From the NCBI RefSeq assembly GCF_021134715.1, contig NC_060024.1, forward strand, positions 6,944,001 through 7,008,000: a DNA stretch of 64,000 nucleotides, in the 5' to 3' direction. This DNA is from Daphnia pulex (lineage: Eukaryota > Arthropoda > Branchiopoda > Diplostraca > Daphniidae). This document shows positions 31,061 to 44,448 of this stretch, piece after piece. Under the pieces are notes generated by a model. It worked only from the letters and a program-made list of their open reading frames with translations. It made no database searches and had not been told where the DNA came from. A program made the position numbers and the translations under genes. How positions within the stretch are numbered: position 1 is the first letter of the stretch; the number at the start of each line of letters is the position of its first letter.

Positions 31061-31894
31061 CCGCTGCCCAAGTGAAACTACCTTATGGAGTTGAGAGACC
31101 TCCCCCTTAAAGGCTCTGCTTAAACCACGAACAAACTGTAAAATAAATCAAGTTTGTAAAAATTTAGGCAGAGGGGAACCGAAAGGCGACACAACACAAA
31201 ACTAGGTCCGGATGGACCTTCTTCTTACTTGACAGCGGGTTTCTTCCGAAGAGTTGACGCCAACAGTACCGCAACTGGGAGAATGCTTAATCAGTTCACT
31301 AAGCCAAACTCCCGGTGCTAGTCCCGTGGGTGAACGCTCACACGACGTACCTATTCACCCACGAGCCCGTAACGGGGAAGTATTTAATCAATAGTTGTTC
31401 ACAATCAAAGATTCACACAGGTTAATAAGGTTTAAGACGAGCGAGTCACAAATGGGGTTCACAATAGGAATCTGTTTTCGATCCGGAAGGAACAATCGAA
31501 CTGAACTGAGTTGTCCTTTTTTCACATCTTATAAGAGAGAGAAAACGTCATACCTCTTTCCGCTTCGCAACGTCCGGATGGCGTTCGGGTTAAGGACGGC
31601 CCGACCTTCCTTACTTTCTCTCTTGGTCGTACGGTCGTCGTCGGCTTTAGAGTTGGGACCTTTAATTGCCCTTGGTGCTGTCGACTTCGACTTTTCTTTA
31701 CAAAGTTCATTACTAATTATAATACTATTTATTAACAAAAGGCATAATTTCATCAAACTGACTTCACAATACTTCATTAATTAATAACAAAGTAAGCGTT
31801 AAACGTTTCTTATAAATTATGTTTCACGTAGAAAAAAACAATTCCTTAGGAAATTTAGAAAATTAGCCCCTGAAAGATCAGGGTTTCTTGTTTA
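31061..31894. other. Unexplained sequence next to the array
   Basis: About 830 bp with no similarity to the unit. It contains an imperfect palindrome near 31320 (CCCGTGGGTGAACG and CATTCACCCACGAG-like arms around ACGACGTA). Overlapping short frames on both strands around 31500-31780 are not convincing proteins. It may be a dispersed repeat; I cannot name it. Confidence 0.4.
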
Positions 31895-31990
31895 AGGCCC
31901 ACACGGCGGGACTCGTGCTTGGGCTCGAACCCTCAGCTGCGTTGTCATATCAGGGTCATAGCTCTACATGCTCCCATCACGCCAACCCCG
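31895..31990 (-). mobile_element. Possible tRNA-derived SINE head
   Basis: On the minus strand an A-box-like TGGCGTGATGGG (31973-31984) is followed 40 nt later by a B-box-like GGGTTCGAGCCC (31921-31932), the spacing of a Pol III internal promoter. Acceptor-stem pairing is poor, so it is not a good tRNA. A SINE head or tRNA relic is the best reading. Confidence 0.4.
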
Positions 31991-32551
31991 TGTCTGTTAC
32001 AACTAATTTTCTATGCATATTTGTTCAGCATGACAATTATGAGTTGTAACTGTCGAAGATATTTTCAGATTTCTTTCAAGTGCTTCCAATCTTCAGTTTA
32101 CATTTCACTAAATTTTTTATTCGAGTTCGTCTTTATGTATCCTAAAAGGCATGCAGTTCTTTCTTTCAATCAGCATACATGACATGACGATTTCACATGA
32201 TATTAAATTTAATTCAGTTTTACTATAGATATTTTTACTCATCAATTGATAAGATTGATTCTTTGGAAGTTCGTTGAAGGTTTTTTGTAAGCAAACGTGA
32301 CCCTCCTAGATAACTTAAAGGGTTAGCATAGTTGCGAGCCCTTTCTGCACCAAACCGTGGCAATAGAAAAATCTGATTGTCATATGTTACATTGTTTCTG
32401 GTTACTGCTGTAAAAACCAATCATCGTTAAAAAACAAAATTGGTAATGCTGCCTAGTGTTGTTCACCAGGAACTGTTGATTGCTGATTTGTAAGTTGATC
32501 ATCAGTTGAAGAAGCTGGGTATTCTGCTGTTGCCCCAGTCAATTCCTAGTA
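31991..32551. other. Region downstream of the axotactin-like gene
   Basis: AT-rich; presumably includes the 3' UTR of the minus-strand gene ending at 32552. No clear AATAAA close after the stop and no other gene seen. Confidence 0.4.
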
Positions 32552-35500
32552 TCAAATACTGTTTGTAATTTTATTTAAAAATAAAAATTTAATGCATTCT
32601 AAGTATCTAACCAGGTCTTCGGTAGAGAGGTCCACTGATGCATTGTCATCGTCAGATAGATTCGATTCGCTGATGCGTTCGATAGGTGCTCGCTTTACTG
32701 GAATGTTTGGAATTTCTTCAGAACCCACTTTATGCGACGTGTCATTTCTAGGGAGCTGCAACATAGAAGAATCGCACGACAGAAGAAAGCAACACTCATT
32801 TACAATGACAACTTGACAACATAATCTGAAAACTAATAAGATTTTGAAGTACTTACACTATTGTCTACCAATTCTTTGAGCACTGAGTTGTCAGCGTTCA
32901 TCAGATCGACAGTGTCGTTTTTTACGCTCGATTCCTCAACACCGTCCTCGAGGATGTTTTTGGCGGTACGTAAGACATCAGTTACCATGTCAATTATTGA
33001 AGGCATGCTTTCTAACAGAGCAGTGGTAAGTGGTATTTTGGAGGTATCACTATCACCATTTAAACATTCGTAGTTTTTCGGTTTTAGAGTCTCTGACTCA
33101 CTTTCATCAGTAATTTCGAGTGATGGTGAAACCGTCGTATTTGCTGCTTGGTAGTGTTGCTTGTGTGTAGACGGCCACTCTTTTGAGTCTGTTTCTGACT
33201 GCATTTCAGCGTTGAAAATTGTACTATTGAAAAATCCTAAATTTTTTTAATGAAAATTGATATGAAATACCCCTTGAAACGAGCCAGTACGTGAGATGGT
33301 TCCTGCTTCTTCGATACTTGGGACGATGCCTGAAAAGCGTTCTGCTGAAACTTCTGTTACAATATTGTCCGCCTCTGGATCATCCAAATAGCGCACTAGC
33401 ATTTCTGGAGCTGCACCACACAGATTTGGATTGTCATTGGGGCTAGACGATTGATTTTCGTTTTCTTGGCTCGAGATCGAGTCCAGTAAATTTAGTGCTA
33501 CGCCTGATCCACTTGTTGCGACAAACTCATTTTTCCAACCATTCGAGTCGGAAAGTGAAATGAGTTTTGCGTCATCTGGGACCTGTCTCAAGATACACTT
33601 AATTCAGAGAAAACACCAATGTATATTTTTTTCGAAAATTAAAAGTGGGGTGTGTATTGTTAAGAGTAAGACCTACACCAGGGACTAAACTAGGTACCGG
33701 CAAATAAGGATCAAAACTATCAGCTAAATGAATGGACTTATTATCAAGTATGAATCGGAGTACTAACGTGAGCATTCGGAGCAGTGACACCCACATTTCG
33801 AACAGGACTATTGCGCAAGGCCGGACGAATGGCTGGTTGCTTCTGAACTGACGATTGGAGAATCAGAAGCTGCTCATCGTCGTGCAAGTATTGGCGACGC
33901 TTGCTGCGCCGATGCGTCTTGCATAAATAAATCGCCAGGGCGATCGATCCTGCCAAAAAGATGCAGCCCAGTCCAACAAGAATTCCTGTTGCACCAAGTA
34001 TACGAATGCACCATCAAGTATACAAGAAGACAAGAAACGTGAATAAGTCCGATTAAGTCATCAAATGAGAATGAGTCGTGCGACCACGTACGGTTCGATG
34101 TAGTTGGGTCGTAATTGGCGGGACCAACGAACACAGGCTTGTACGGAAGTATGAGAGGAGGTTTGGGTAGCCACTCCTGGTCGGACGTGTCATTATATGA
34201 ATCCATATCATCCTCTATAACTCCGGGGGGTGTTATTGAAAATGCTGCACATCTCGCTTCTTCTTCAATGCCTACAAATTACCATTTCCAATTTGGGTTT
34301 GCAACTTTTTTTTTTTTTTTGTAACGTTAACATTTACCTTCTGGGTCGTGTGAAGTGACCGCCTCCAGTCCAGATCGCTGATAACCAAGGTAAGCCAATA
34401 AAGGATGTAACTGAGTCCCATCAAGTTCTACCACAACGTCTGTTTTTTGGTGTTGAAGAAAACGAACTCAAAGTTAAGCTACAACTTCTCTCACCGCTAA
34501 GAAAACTGTAATTAATGAGGGTTCACGTACTAGATATGCATCCGTCGAAGTGGTCATAGTCCGTAAACCGTGGGTCGTTTGTAACTTTCACTCCGCCGAT
34601 ATGGATAGCATTTTCATCTAAAAGGAATACAAAATACAAAATCAGACATGTGTGAAATGGAAAACTGTGTGAGCCGCATTTATCTGTCCATATAACGGCT
34701 GTATATTTGGTATCTCATGTCTTCTTGGTAAAACCTACCCGTCACATCAGCCAGTCCATCTGGATGTATCGATGTGCTCAACGGACGGAGAGGAACGTCG
34801 TCTCTATCTATCTGTGAATTGGAATAAATAGATTCAAGGAAAGAGGCAGCAAGTAGGGGGGGAGGCCAATAACACATCAAAGAGTCTTCCTACCAGCAAT
34901 ATGGCATTGGCTCCGTTTCGCTTATAATAAACCGAGTGGCGGGCACCATTAAGAAAATTAACAGATTTCACTTCAGCGCCGTAAACAACACCATTGCCGC
35001 GATCGTCTTCGATTCTTAAATATCCCAGCGCTGTCAAGCTTACCAAAAGGTACTTGGTTTTTCTTTGAGAGTAAAAAAAAAAATAAAAAAATAAATAAAC
35101 CGCTACAAGCAAGTATGGCAAAAAAGCATGATAAGTTGATTACGCTTTGCTTGTTTGAATCAATAACAAAGCCTGAGCAATGTTACGAACGGCCGTCGTA
35201 GAGAAAGCTAGCTGAATTTTGATTGCATCCAAGTCCAGAGAGGCATAATGTGCAGTAATATAAGAGTCACCGCGGAAATGTGCTCCTTTTTCTAACAAAT
35301 ATTTTTGCATGAATTTTCTTTTATGGTTTGCTTTTCAAAAAAAAAAAAAAAAAAAAAAAATTCTGGCAAGTTCAAAAATAGGGGTAATTTGGACATAGAA
35401 AAAGAAATAGGAGGGTAATATGACTTGGACAGTTGGACACGACTTAGTTAAAATGTGTAAGAAATGCTATCAAATGTAGTCAAACGGTAAAGGACACATG

Positions 35501-38500
35501 CATGCTTTCGTCCCCATAAGATTCCAAACGTACCTTCCGTACAATATGAGCCAGAATACGATGTCATCTCGCAATCGCAATGGTAAGTATTGGATCGGAA
35601 ATCTTCCAAACAAGCGCCTCCATTTTGACACGGCTGTTGGTCGCAAAGCATATTGCAATTGTGCACTACACCGGATTCCTCGCTTCCGTCTAAACAACCA
35701 GACAGCCAAACAATCAGAAAAAAAATAACTAAAGTATTGAAGCGTGCACACACTACTTGTAATCGTGAATTGCTTCGGATAATGAATAAATCGATTATTG
35801 AATAAAAGAGTAAGGAATGAACACCACTGGCCGACATACTATCACATCGACATCTAATTCACTAGGCCTACGGCTTTCAAGTTAGTAAACACCAATTAAA
35901 AACAGACCGTATCAGGCGAACTGGGTATTTAAACGAGTCTTCCGATCAGCACAGCGGATGTATGCCTTGTCAATTTTGAAAAAAAAAAAAAAAAAATGTG
36001 AAATGGAGAAAAACTTTTTACCTTCCGAGGCGTCTCGGTCTTGTGTGACAAGACTTCCTCTTGCCGCCCAATTGGTGACCAGGAATGTTTTACCAAATGG
36101 AAGCCAATCATTAGCATCTAGGATAATGTTCAAATGATTCGCGAAGCACAGGCGGACATTTCAAATTAAGTCTCATGTAGCAACGGGCGATGGAATGATG
36201 ATGAAAAGCCTGAAAGAGCGGTAACTTACCACGCGCAATACCATCGGCGCCCTTCGATGTGAGATCTAAAATGTTGCCACCAACACTCAGACCCCGTAGA
36301 CAACCAGTGTAGCCACCAAGCGACGTCGTCATGTAATCCTCGTCAACTCCACCAAGGAAAACTTGATAAAATTCTTCTGGTCGTCGGACAGGTCTAGGTG
36401 GTTTGATCATTTCTGCAACCCATAACAGAGAATCCGTAATAAACGATCACGTTTAATAGTGCTCCACGCAAAGTTGAGAATTGTTTTACCTTTTTCCTTG
36501 TTAATCCAGGGAGCTCGAGCATAGCTTTGCATTAAACTTAGTGGGGCTTCAATTATACTTTTGGCTGTGTTGACATGTAGAGCTGTGGATTCAGCTTCTC
36601 GATCTACTAATATTTGAATCGACTGCCCTGATGTTAACCCTAGTCGTCGAGAAATTCACCTTGTACTAAAACAACTTCGAATTTTGATAGTCGCCAATGA
36701 AAGATAGTTACCCTTGACGACAGTTGAAACGCTGTGAATCGTATTGGCTGAATTAAATGTGAAAACCACCTGATTACCGTCTTCTATGTGCAACTGGACA
36801 AAATTATTGTGATAGTCGTAAGCATAAAAAATCAGCGAACGACTATCAAATGTACGAAGGTTAATGAGAATGTCTTGGTGAAAGAATCCCCTCAATCCCA
36901 AATTGTTGGCAATATCTAATGTAGTTGCGTTGGCTTCCACAAATGACGATGCGGTCCGGAAAGTTACGGCATTTTGGTTTATGTCTTTACGTAAAACAGA
37001 AAGTTTTCTTTTACAAACAGATCAATAAATGACGAATCGATAAAAGCAATGGACTTGAGCCTTCTCACCTGTTTCGCAATTGTATCCAAAATGAGCCATA
37101 GGATTCTAAAAAAAGAAAATTGATGCGTGTTTCTTTAAACTAAGGGTGCTCTAACTTAGTCCTATGGTATACTGCCCTTTGAAATAACAGATCAAGTCGT
37201 TCTAAACGTATTTAACCTACAGAAGCATTTACTATTTTGATCTAACAACTTCAATCAACCAACTCAATCAACGTGGATCTTAGAAAGAACATAAGTCAAA
37301 GCTTTACCGTAAAAGGGCGCAAACTAACCTTGCAGACGCACTTGTAGGAGCCCCAGAACTCGACGCAAGAAGCCCCGTTTTTACACGGGTTGGGATCGCA
37401 AGAAGGTCGGCAGTGTTTTTGAATCATGTCTGGGAAGCGCGCGTTCATGTAGGCGTAAAGGTTTACAACTGAAAACAAGCAAACGTTAAATGATTTCAGA
37501 AGTGGTGGGATACTAGCGGATACATGAAAACATTGTTAGTTAAACTTGTCCTTTTAAATTGATTTAGGTCTACGTATTTCAAAGAGTATTTGTAATCCAT
37601 GTTAATGTGCAAATAAACTTTTTGAAAAATGTCACGAGCGGGTTTCCTATAATTCACCCTAAGGTGTTAGTAGCTATTATACTCCGATATTATACCTTGT
37701 GGCATTACAGTTTTGCTAATAATATCGCCCTTGACTCTTATGTTTGGTGTCACACTTACCTTCGTTATTCATAACTAATCCTCGAAAGCAGCCAACAAGC
37801 CCATCTGTATGAACTGCAGTTTCTGAGCCCAGCATTTCCCTAAATTAGTTAATCAAAACATCATTACCTAGAGAATCGGAAAAATTCAATATTTTGGTTT
37901 GAAACATCAAATGTTTGTGTGTTACTTACTCTGGAGCACCTCCGATAAAAAGGGTGGCCTCAAATGGTCCAAACTCTTCGCCGTCGTTGAGATCGACCAA
38001 TATCGATTCCTGATTGACTGTGAACCTTACATGATATTCGTTGTAGTCGATCCAGACTTGTTGCCACTCTCCGGAGTTGAGATCTCGAGAACTTTTCACC
38101 GTAACACTCCTCGGCTCACCATTAATGGAGAACTCGAGCGTCAACTTGTATTCTTTAGGACATATGAACATGAACAGAAGGTGCAGAAGGTCAATACGTT
38201 TACAGCACAGTTTTAAGATTACCATTAACAAGAAGAACTCTGAAGTAGGGATGTTTCGGGTGTAAAAGTGGCTGGTAAAGTAAAATAGCTCTTTCGCTAG
38301 ATGTACGAAAACTGAACGCCAAATCTCCACGATGCCTGTTGATAAATACATCATGGAAACGTGTAAAATATCATATGTGACATTCATGTTCTAAAATTGG
38401 TGAATTATGTTACCATCCAGGAACCTCCATGTAGGAGTCTGGAGATTTGAATGTCACTACGTACTGCTGCGTGTCTTTAAAAATGCGAAATTTGTAATCG

Positions 38501-41500
38501 GAGATGCTTTTCAATCGAATCATTTCTGCATTAATTAATAATTACTTGCTTCCACGCATTCCAAAGGCCCCAAAGTAATTCGCCCTTCTGCTTGTGGTAC
38601 AAGACGCCGCTGTTGTAGAGCAAATATTTGAGTTATCCCCAAATCCTCGGGTTGCGTTAAATACCCTTCATCGGACAGCCAGCGCGGTTCGTCAGCGTCA
38701 CAATTGCAAAATACGCTTGCGTGTTTGCAATTTTGATTTTCTGATGAGACGATGATCCAAGTTTATTGATTATTGTTATCGTAATGAAATCAAGATGGCC
38801 CTCAAAATAGTGATATAACTGATATATACGTACGTGAACAAGGGCATCGTCCAGGTTGCGCTTTTCCTAGCGGAATGGAATCCAGCAGATTTCCTGCTGC
38901 CGAGCGGAACCACGTGTACGAATGTAGTTCCAGGGGAGCTTTGTAGCAATCGTAACGAAGAATTTGTTTGCATTGCAGAGATTGAGAAATTAAACTTTGC
39001 AGCATTTCAGCGCTAAATTCTCGATAGGTCAAATTAAAAACAACATTATCCATGACACGACCGCGAATTTCCTAAAAAGGTTCAACCGATCAACCCATTG
39101 AAAAATGTTGTTGAGCTAATACAAAACGAATGAACTCTTACAGCATCTTGGGGCAGATTGTGTTCCACCACTGTCTTCCGCACTCCACTGTTAGCCTCAA
39201 ATTCACAGCGAACGTGAGCAGGTGGGTGAGGTCCATTTCCGTCAATGTCAATCTCATAAACTCCGCTCTTCATGTAGCCAAGCAGCGCCAGTTCTTCACA
39301 AGTCCTCTTGTACAGAGCTTTGAAATGATTAGAGATAATGTAATATCATTCGATTGATAGATTCGTCTTGTTTTGGCATTACAGAAAAAAGGTTGATGTA
39401 TAATCAATTACCAAAATGGCAGTTCTTTCCAGTGTAGCCTGTTCCTGTGCAATCGCAAACGACTCGACCTTCGTCAACGTTGCACAATCCGCCGTGCTCG
39501 CAAGCATTCGGGCGATGGCACGGATCTACCAACTGACAATTGTCAAGTGATATTTCCCTGACTAGGGCAGTTGAAAGTAAAGCACGAGGGTCAAGTTTCT
39601 TGCGATTCATGACAAGATCTCGAATACAACCGATAAAACCTGATAGCACAAATGGAAAACAATTTTTTTTTACGTTAAGATAGAAAAGATGATGATGCAA
39701 AACATACCGGGTTGGGAGTCGAGATAACCAACTCCAATTACAATGAGAGATTCCTCATCCAATGTAAGAGAAGGAACATTGCCTTGGTTAAGGTTTTTGA
39801 ATTCTGGTCTACGGTAATCAACGGCCAAACTAACGCCATCATGTCCGTAGACTAAATGCACTTGATGCCACGAACCATCGGCCAAGCGTTGACCCTTTTT
39901 TAGTACAACGAAACACAAAGATTCATTGGTGGCATCTTCAGATATCCGGAACTCCATTTCACCTTTGCTCAATTTTAACTGTGATAACGATCAAAAGAAA
40001 CGGCAACAATTAAATGATATTTATAGGGTATAGAGAAATTGTAAGGGAGATCCGAACGAAAAACGACGAAAAATAACCTACCTCCCACAAACCAACTACT
40101 CCGTCTACTGTTTTGCCAGTACCGTGAGCTAGTACAGCAGTTGAATTGCGTGTCTTAAAACCCAGATTAATCTGCAATTTTTGCTCTGTCATAGGAACCA
40201 TTTGTAGACTGATGGATAATTTGGATTCTTGAAAAGGAAACGTTATCGGAACTACGGGTACATCCTTGCATTGCCCTATTTCCGGCCGGAAAATGCTATG
40301 ATACAAAGCGTGTGGTGAATTTGTTCTTAGCTTCTGCAGGATGGAGACGTCATTGAAGTAGACTTCAGATAAGCAGCCTACAAAATTGTTGCTTGAACGG
40401 AGACCTACGATTTCAAAAAGAGAAATCACACGACGGTTAGAAAAGGGATTCGACAAATGTTAGATTTTGCTGCTTACTTTTACTGCTTATTAAATTCGTC
40501 AGAAAACATCTATTCTAGAGAAAGGTATTTACCTAGTCCCAATGGCTTGCGATCACCACCGACGAAAATGTGTGGGTCAAAGCGCAAGTAATAACGAGAC
40601 CCGTGGACCAACATTCTTTGTCCGCGACCATTCAGTATGAAATCCAAGGTGTTTCCGTTATGAATGAGAGTAAAGTTGTTCCAGACACCGGTAGTCAAAT
40701 CTTCCCCTAAATGAACTCCATGAGGACCATCACCTAATGCAATTAAAAATTAAAACAGCAAAATAAACAACAAAATAAAACTTATTCCGCGATCGGTGAT
40801 CGGATGTAGCAATTTCACAATCATAATTTTTTCCGTGATTTAACCACAAACAATAACGCTTGGTAGTATATGTATAGCTCGTTCCCGGACAGGTAATGAA
40901 AAAAAAAAATGGTCAATGAATTTTTACTGTTATTTGAAAACCTTAAATATCTCTGCGCACGAAAATTTGCACAGATAAAAAAGGTAGCTACTAAAGCTTC
41001 ACTGCTAGAAAAAAATAAGCTTTTCTTGGTTTGGTCGCAATTATCTGAATAATGTCGAAACCCCCAAAATTCGCAATTTTCCGCATTGGATTTTAATTTT
41101 CAATGGATATTTGAAAAATTTATTACAGCTACGACATCGCAATATAGGGCCTTTCGACTTTTAAATTTATGGCCTCGACCAAAAAAAATGATCTGTCTGA
41201 GTCCTGAATTCGTTAAAAATTATAGCAATAATTACCAAAATCCACTTCAACGTATAATGAGCTATTGGCCAATAGAGTAACGGCCACGTGATTGGTGTAC
41301 GGGAATGTTCCACCGGCATAGAAAAGAATGGAATCGCCCATCAACGCCTAATATTCGCAAGATGTTATCAGTAAATTAAGTGCACATTTCAGGATATCCA
41401 TTACTATTTGCGTTTAGAATTTCTTACGCGAAACAGAAGGCTAATACGATTGGATTCCGAGTGAGCACGGTCTTTCCAGTCGTAAATGCGATAAGAGATG

Positions 41501-43183
41501 TACGAGTAGCCCCTTAGCGTTATAGTAGTTGGACCTGTAATGGGAAACAACGATTATGAATAGTGGCTAAATAGATTCGAAATTGGCTCGCGTTCGAAGT
41601 TTACTGAGAACGTTTCCCGGGAGAATCGCCGGTATGCGTTACTTACTATCATAATCACAACTGTCTCCTTCATACTTGGTGCCGAAGCAATCGCAAGCAG
41701 TGCTGTGGTAGCGATTCAAACATTTACCGCCATTGCGACATCGATTCTCTCCCGCTTTGCATCTGAGATCAGTGGGGGGGAAAAAGAAGAAATTTCCCAG
41801 TGAATTAAAAAAGTGCATATGCCACGAATGGAAATATCATACGAACTTGTCCACGCATCCTTCGACGATGTCCCGATGGGCAGAAGCCTTTAGCGGTGTT
41901 ACGATGCTCAAATCGGATCCACTTTTGAGCTGGACGTTCCTCAGACAACCGACAAAGTGTTCGAAGAGATAACTAGATTCCACTTCATCCTGCGCCCAGT
42001 TCATTCCTACAGTAAAAAAAAAAAAAAAAAATGTGGTGCATTTCAAATGACTCGACAAAAAAACAATACATTGTGTGATTACGGAGCACGACATCGACAC
42101 TATTCAAAGATTATTTCGCTGAGGTCAAACAAATGTTGTTAATCGAGTTCAAGGTCTTATAATTACCTCCAATGAAGAGCGTCGAATTAATATGCTGGCG
42201 TCGACCATAGCCTTCATCTTTGTCGAGGCCTTCGATCACTATGGATTGGATTTCGTCGTCGACTTGCACTTGCAGCGAAGCGATCGTGGGATCGACGCGT
42301 ATCCTGACGCGATGCCACCAATCACGGTTGAGACCTTTTCCGACCAACAGCGTGGTTTCATTGGCGCCAAAAACATGAATCGTTTTCAGCTCTCCTCCTT
42401 CCAAAAGGACATACAACTCGTATTTCGGTTCGTCGGGAGGCGGATTCCTCAGGGCCTGATAGAGCAGCAATCCTTGCGCTTCCGGAGAACGAAATTCAAA
42501 AATGATTTCCCTAACCTGTCTGATATGGGTAAACGAATTGAGAGTAAGATATTCTGTTTTGCTCGTGCAAGCTGAAACAGTTCGAGTGTCGCAACTTTGA
42601 TTGTTTAAATGCCTTACCGAAGTTTGAATTCGCTAATGTCGACGGCTTTCAGCTGGATGAAAGGATATTCGGCCGAGAAAGTGAACGAAGTTTCGCTGTG
42701 GCCATTGGCTAGCGTGAGCATTTGGTCTTTGTCGCCGACCGAAGTATCCGTGGGAAAGTCGTTTTGATCGCTATCTCTAAAGGGTTGGTCGACCAAAGTG
42801 TGGGCGCACATTTTCATACAATCCGCTTCGGTGCCAAAATTGTTTTTATTTCCCTCACATCCTCCGTAGATAAACTGACGACATCTCAGAGCCGTCGAGT
42901 CGTAAAAGAACCTGATCAACTCTCCCGTGCAAGGACCGGGATCGGCCGGTGTTTGACAGGCGTGAGTTGTAGTTTCTTCGGTGGGGTGCATCAGCAATGC
43001 ATTATTAACAGTCTCCTCATGGTCTGGGAAATCGTCACGGTCCGTAAACGTAATCGAGGTGTCGGTGGTGAGATCTGGTGTGTTGTCACCCGATTCGACG
43101 TGTTCTTCATCAGCCAGAGTGAGACTCAACAGGAGGAAAAAGATGAGCGTCCGACGAGTCCACCCTCCATTACGGTGCCCCAT
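32552..43183 (-). CDS. axo: Axotactin-like neurexin/Caspr-family receptor (34 coding exons)
   Basis: Exons (minus): 42618-43183, 42167-42519, 41847-42006, 41647-41762, 41428-41534, 41236-41347, 40533-40733, 40082-40404, 39708-39978, 39412-39639, 39142-39317, 38834-39071, 38546-38740, 38414-38525, 38223-38335, 37930-38152, 37760-37839, 37329-37468, 37069-37105, 36712-36984, 36490-36639, 36230-36412, 36022-36117, 35534-35689, 35144-35291, 34894-35062, 34739-34811, 34531-34617, 34338-34439, 34092-34271, 33768-33985, 33271-33582, 32857-33198, 32552-32755. Phases agree throughout; the total is 6,444 nt, 2,147 residues. Signal peptide 1-24. Kunitz 76-126 (C76, C85, C101, C109, C122, C126, canonical spacing). 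Laminin G about 150-355, EGF 361-397, two laminin G to 775, EGF 780-812, fibrinogen-like 813-1015 (CNCDADEPRW), then laminin G/EGF to 1770. Membrane segment 1790-1811, tail of 335 residues. Neurexin IV begins with a discoidin domain, absent here. Exon 3's donor and exon 23 are the least certain. Confidence 0.85.
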
Positions 43184-43904
43184 ACTGCCATCGAGAATTT
43201 CATTTCACGAAAATTAATATTAAGAAATTGCAGCCATTACCAATCGGAAATCGGAAACAAGCCACCTCATGTTTTCTAGTTTCCGATTAAGTGTGCCGAC
43301 GGGACTGGAAACCATTCTCAACGGCACGTAATAGGTAAATCGTCAAGACCAGTCACGTCTTAAGCTGAATTATTAACAACTGACGATCGCGGCGAGATTA
43401 CTTGCATCCGATTATCAGCACGTTCAACTCCACACGCAATCTCAAATGCTGCGCATGGCTACGAATAGTAATCAGCCTCAACCCGGCGAATACTAATAAT
43501 ATCAATAACTAGTTCTCCGTTTTTCCCGGTTTTTACCGCCGCTTGTTCTTGATCAATTCATCGGAAAAAGTTAGAACCTTAACATCTTATGTGACTTTCC
43601 CCGCAAGAAATGGAAAAACTTATTTTCAGTCAACAAAGCTATGGTCTTAGCCTTGCAGATCTATAAGTGATCTCGATTAAATTCAGGTTAAAAAGCCATT
43701 AGGTCCAATGCTAATAACAGATATCAGAAAACGTGAAGGAATATACATACTCTTTTACCTATAGGACTTGGGTCTCGTTAGGTCTAGTGCACGTTTTTAG
43801 ATTTAAAACTAAAACAAAAATGTACTTAAAATTTTACCTTATCAACCCAACAACTTGAAAAAAAAAATGCATGTCGCCGAATAGCAAATACAAAAGGAAC
43901 TCAC
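43184..43904. other. Probable first intron of the axotactin-like gene
   Basis: About 720 bp between the putative 5' exon and the first main coding exon. AT-rich; no other gene seen. Confidence 0.5.
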
Positions 43905-43991
43905 CCCATGTTGCCGACGTACGGCAGTTAATAAATGGGGTAGCTAAAGCGCCTTCCACAGTCTTGACAGCGAGCAACGGAGTTTGCTACT
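43905..43991 (-). other. Probable first exon of the axotactin-like gene
   Basis: From the Inr at 43991 to a good donor (GTGAGT, 43899-43904). It carries an ATG at 43907-43909 as ATGGG at its 3' end. A splice to GGCAG|T just before 43183 would join ATG GGT ATG GGG CAC in frame and add two residues (Met-Gly). This is inferred from splice signals only. Confidence 0.55.
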
Positions 43992-44024
43992 GACAGAATT
44001 CCAACACCAATGCGGATCTTATAA
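43989..44024 (-). promoter_or_regulatory. TATA-Inr core promoter of the axotactin-like gene
   Basis: Minus strand TATAAG (44018-44023) lies 32 nt upstream of the A in TCAGT (43989-43993), the arthropod initiator consensus. Spacing and orientation are right for a start at 43991, upstream of the putative 5' exon. Confidence 0.65.
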
Positions 44025-44448
44025 CAACCTGTGAGCATTCCGTGTCGGTGGGATTGTGACGCTCAGCAGCATCGGTACGGTTCTCTATGTGTGCCTGTGG
44101 GGAAACGGAACTAGGGGAAAGAAAGGGGAAGGACGCTTAAAGCAAAGGAATTTTTTAGTTCGTCTGATGCATACAGAAGCCGCTAATTAAACTCGTCCTA
44201 GAATAATAAATAATAAAGGAGTCACGGATAGGATACAGGAACTGCATTAATTATCTTTCGCTTTTCATTTCATAAATTTTTTTAGAAATAATATTCCCAT
44301 TTTTTTTTTCTCTAAAGATCTACGTCAAGGGAAAACTAATTTTTAAAATGGTCGTCTTTGAATCAGACAATAACCTGAATGTGATCAAGAGTATATATCA
44401 AGTGTCAAAATTTTTATATTTCTCGAACAACTTATGACATTTTCAATC
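44025..44448. other. Intergenic region, axotactin-like to UTP23
   Basis: Upstream sequence of the axotactin-like gene and the 3' region of UTP23, both minus strand. No gene seen. Confidence 0.5.

Noticed and set aside
31395-31784. Overlapping frames of 129 and 82 codons on both strands
   Set aside because: No family resemblance, opposite strands equally open, low complexity in part.
35498-35728. Plus-strand frames within the axotactin-like gene (also at 37899-38216, 42192-42575, 42722-43279)
   Set aside because: Antisense shadows of exons that fit laminin G, EGF and Kunitz modules on the minus strand.
36111-36230. Acceptor near 36213 for exon 23 of the axotactin-like gene
   Set aside because: In-phase reading from that acceptor hits a stop after about 15 codons; the acceptor at 36117 keeps the frame.
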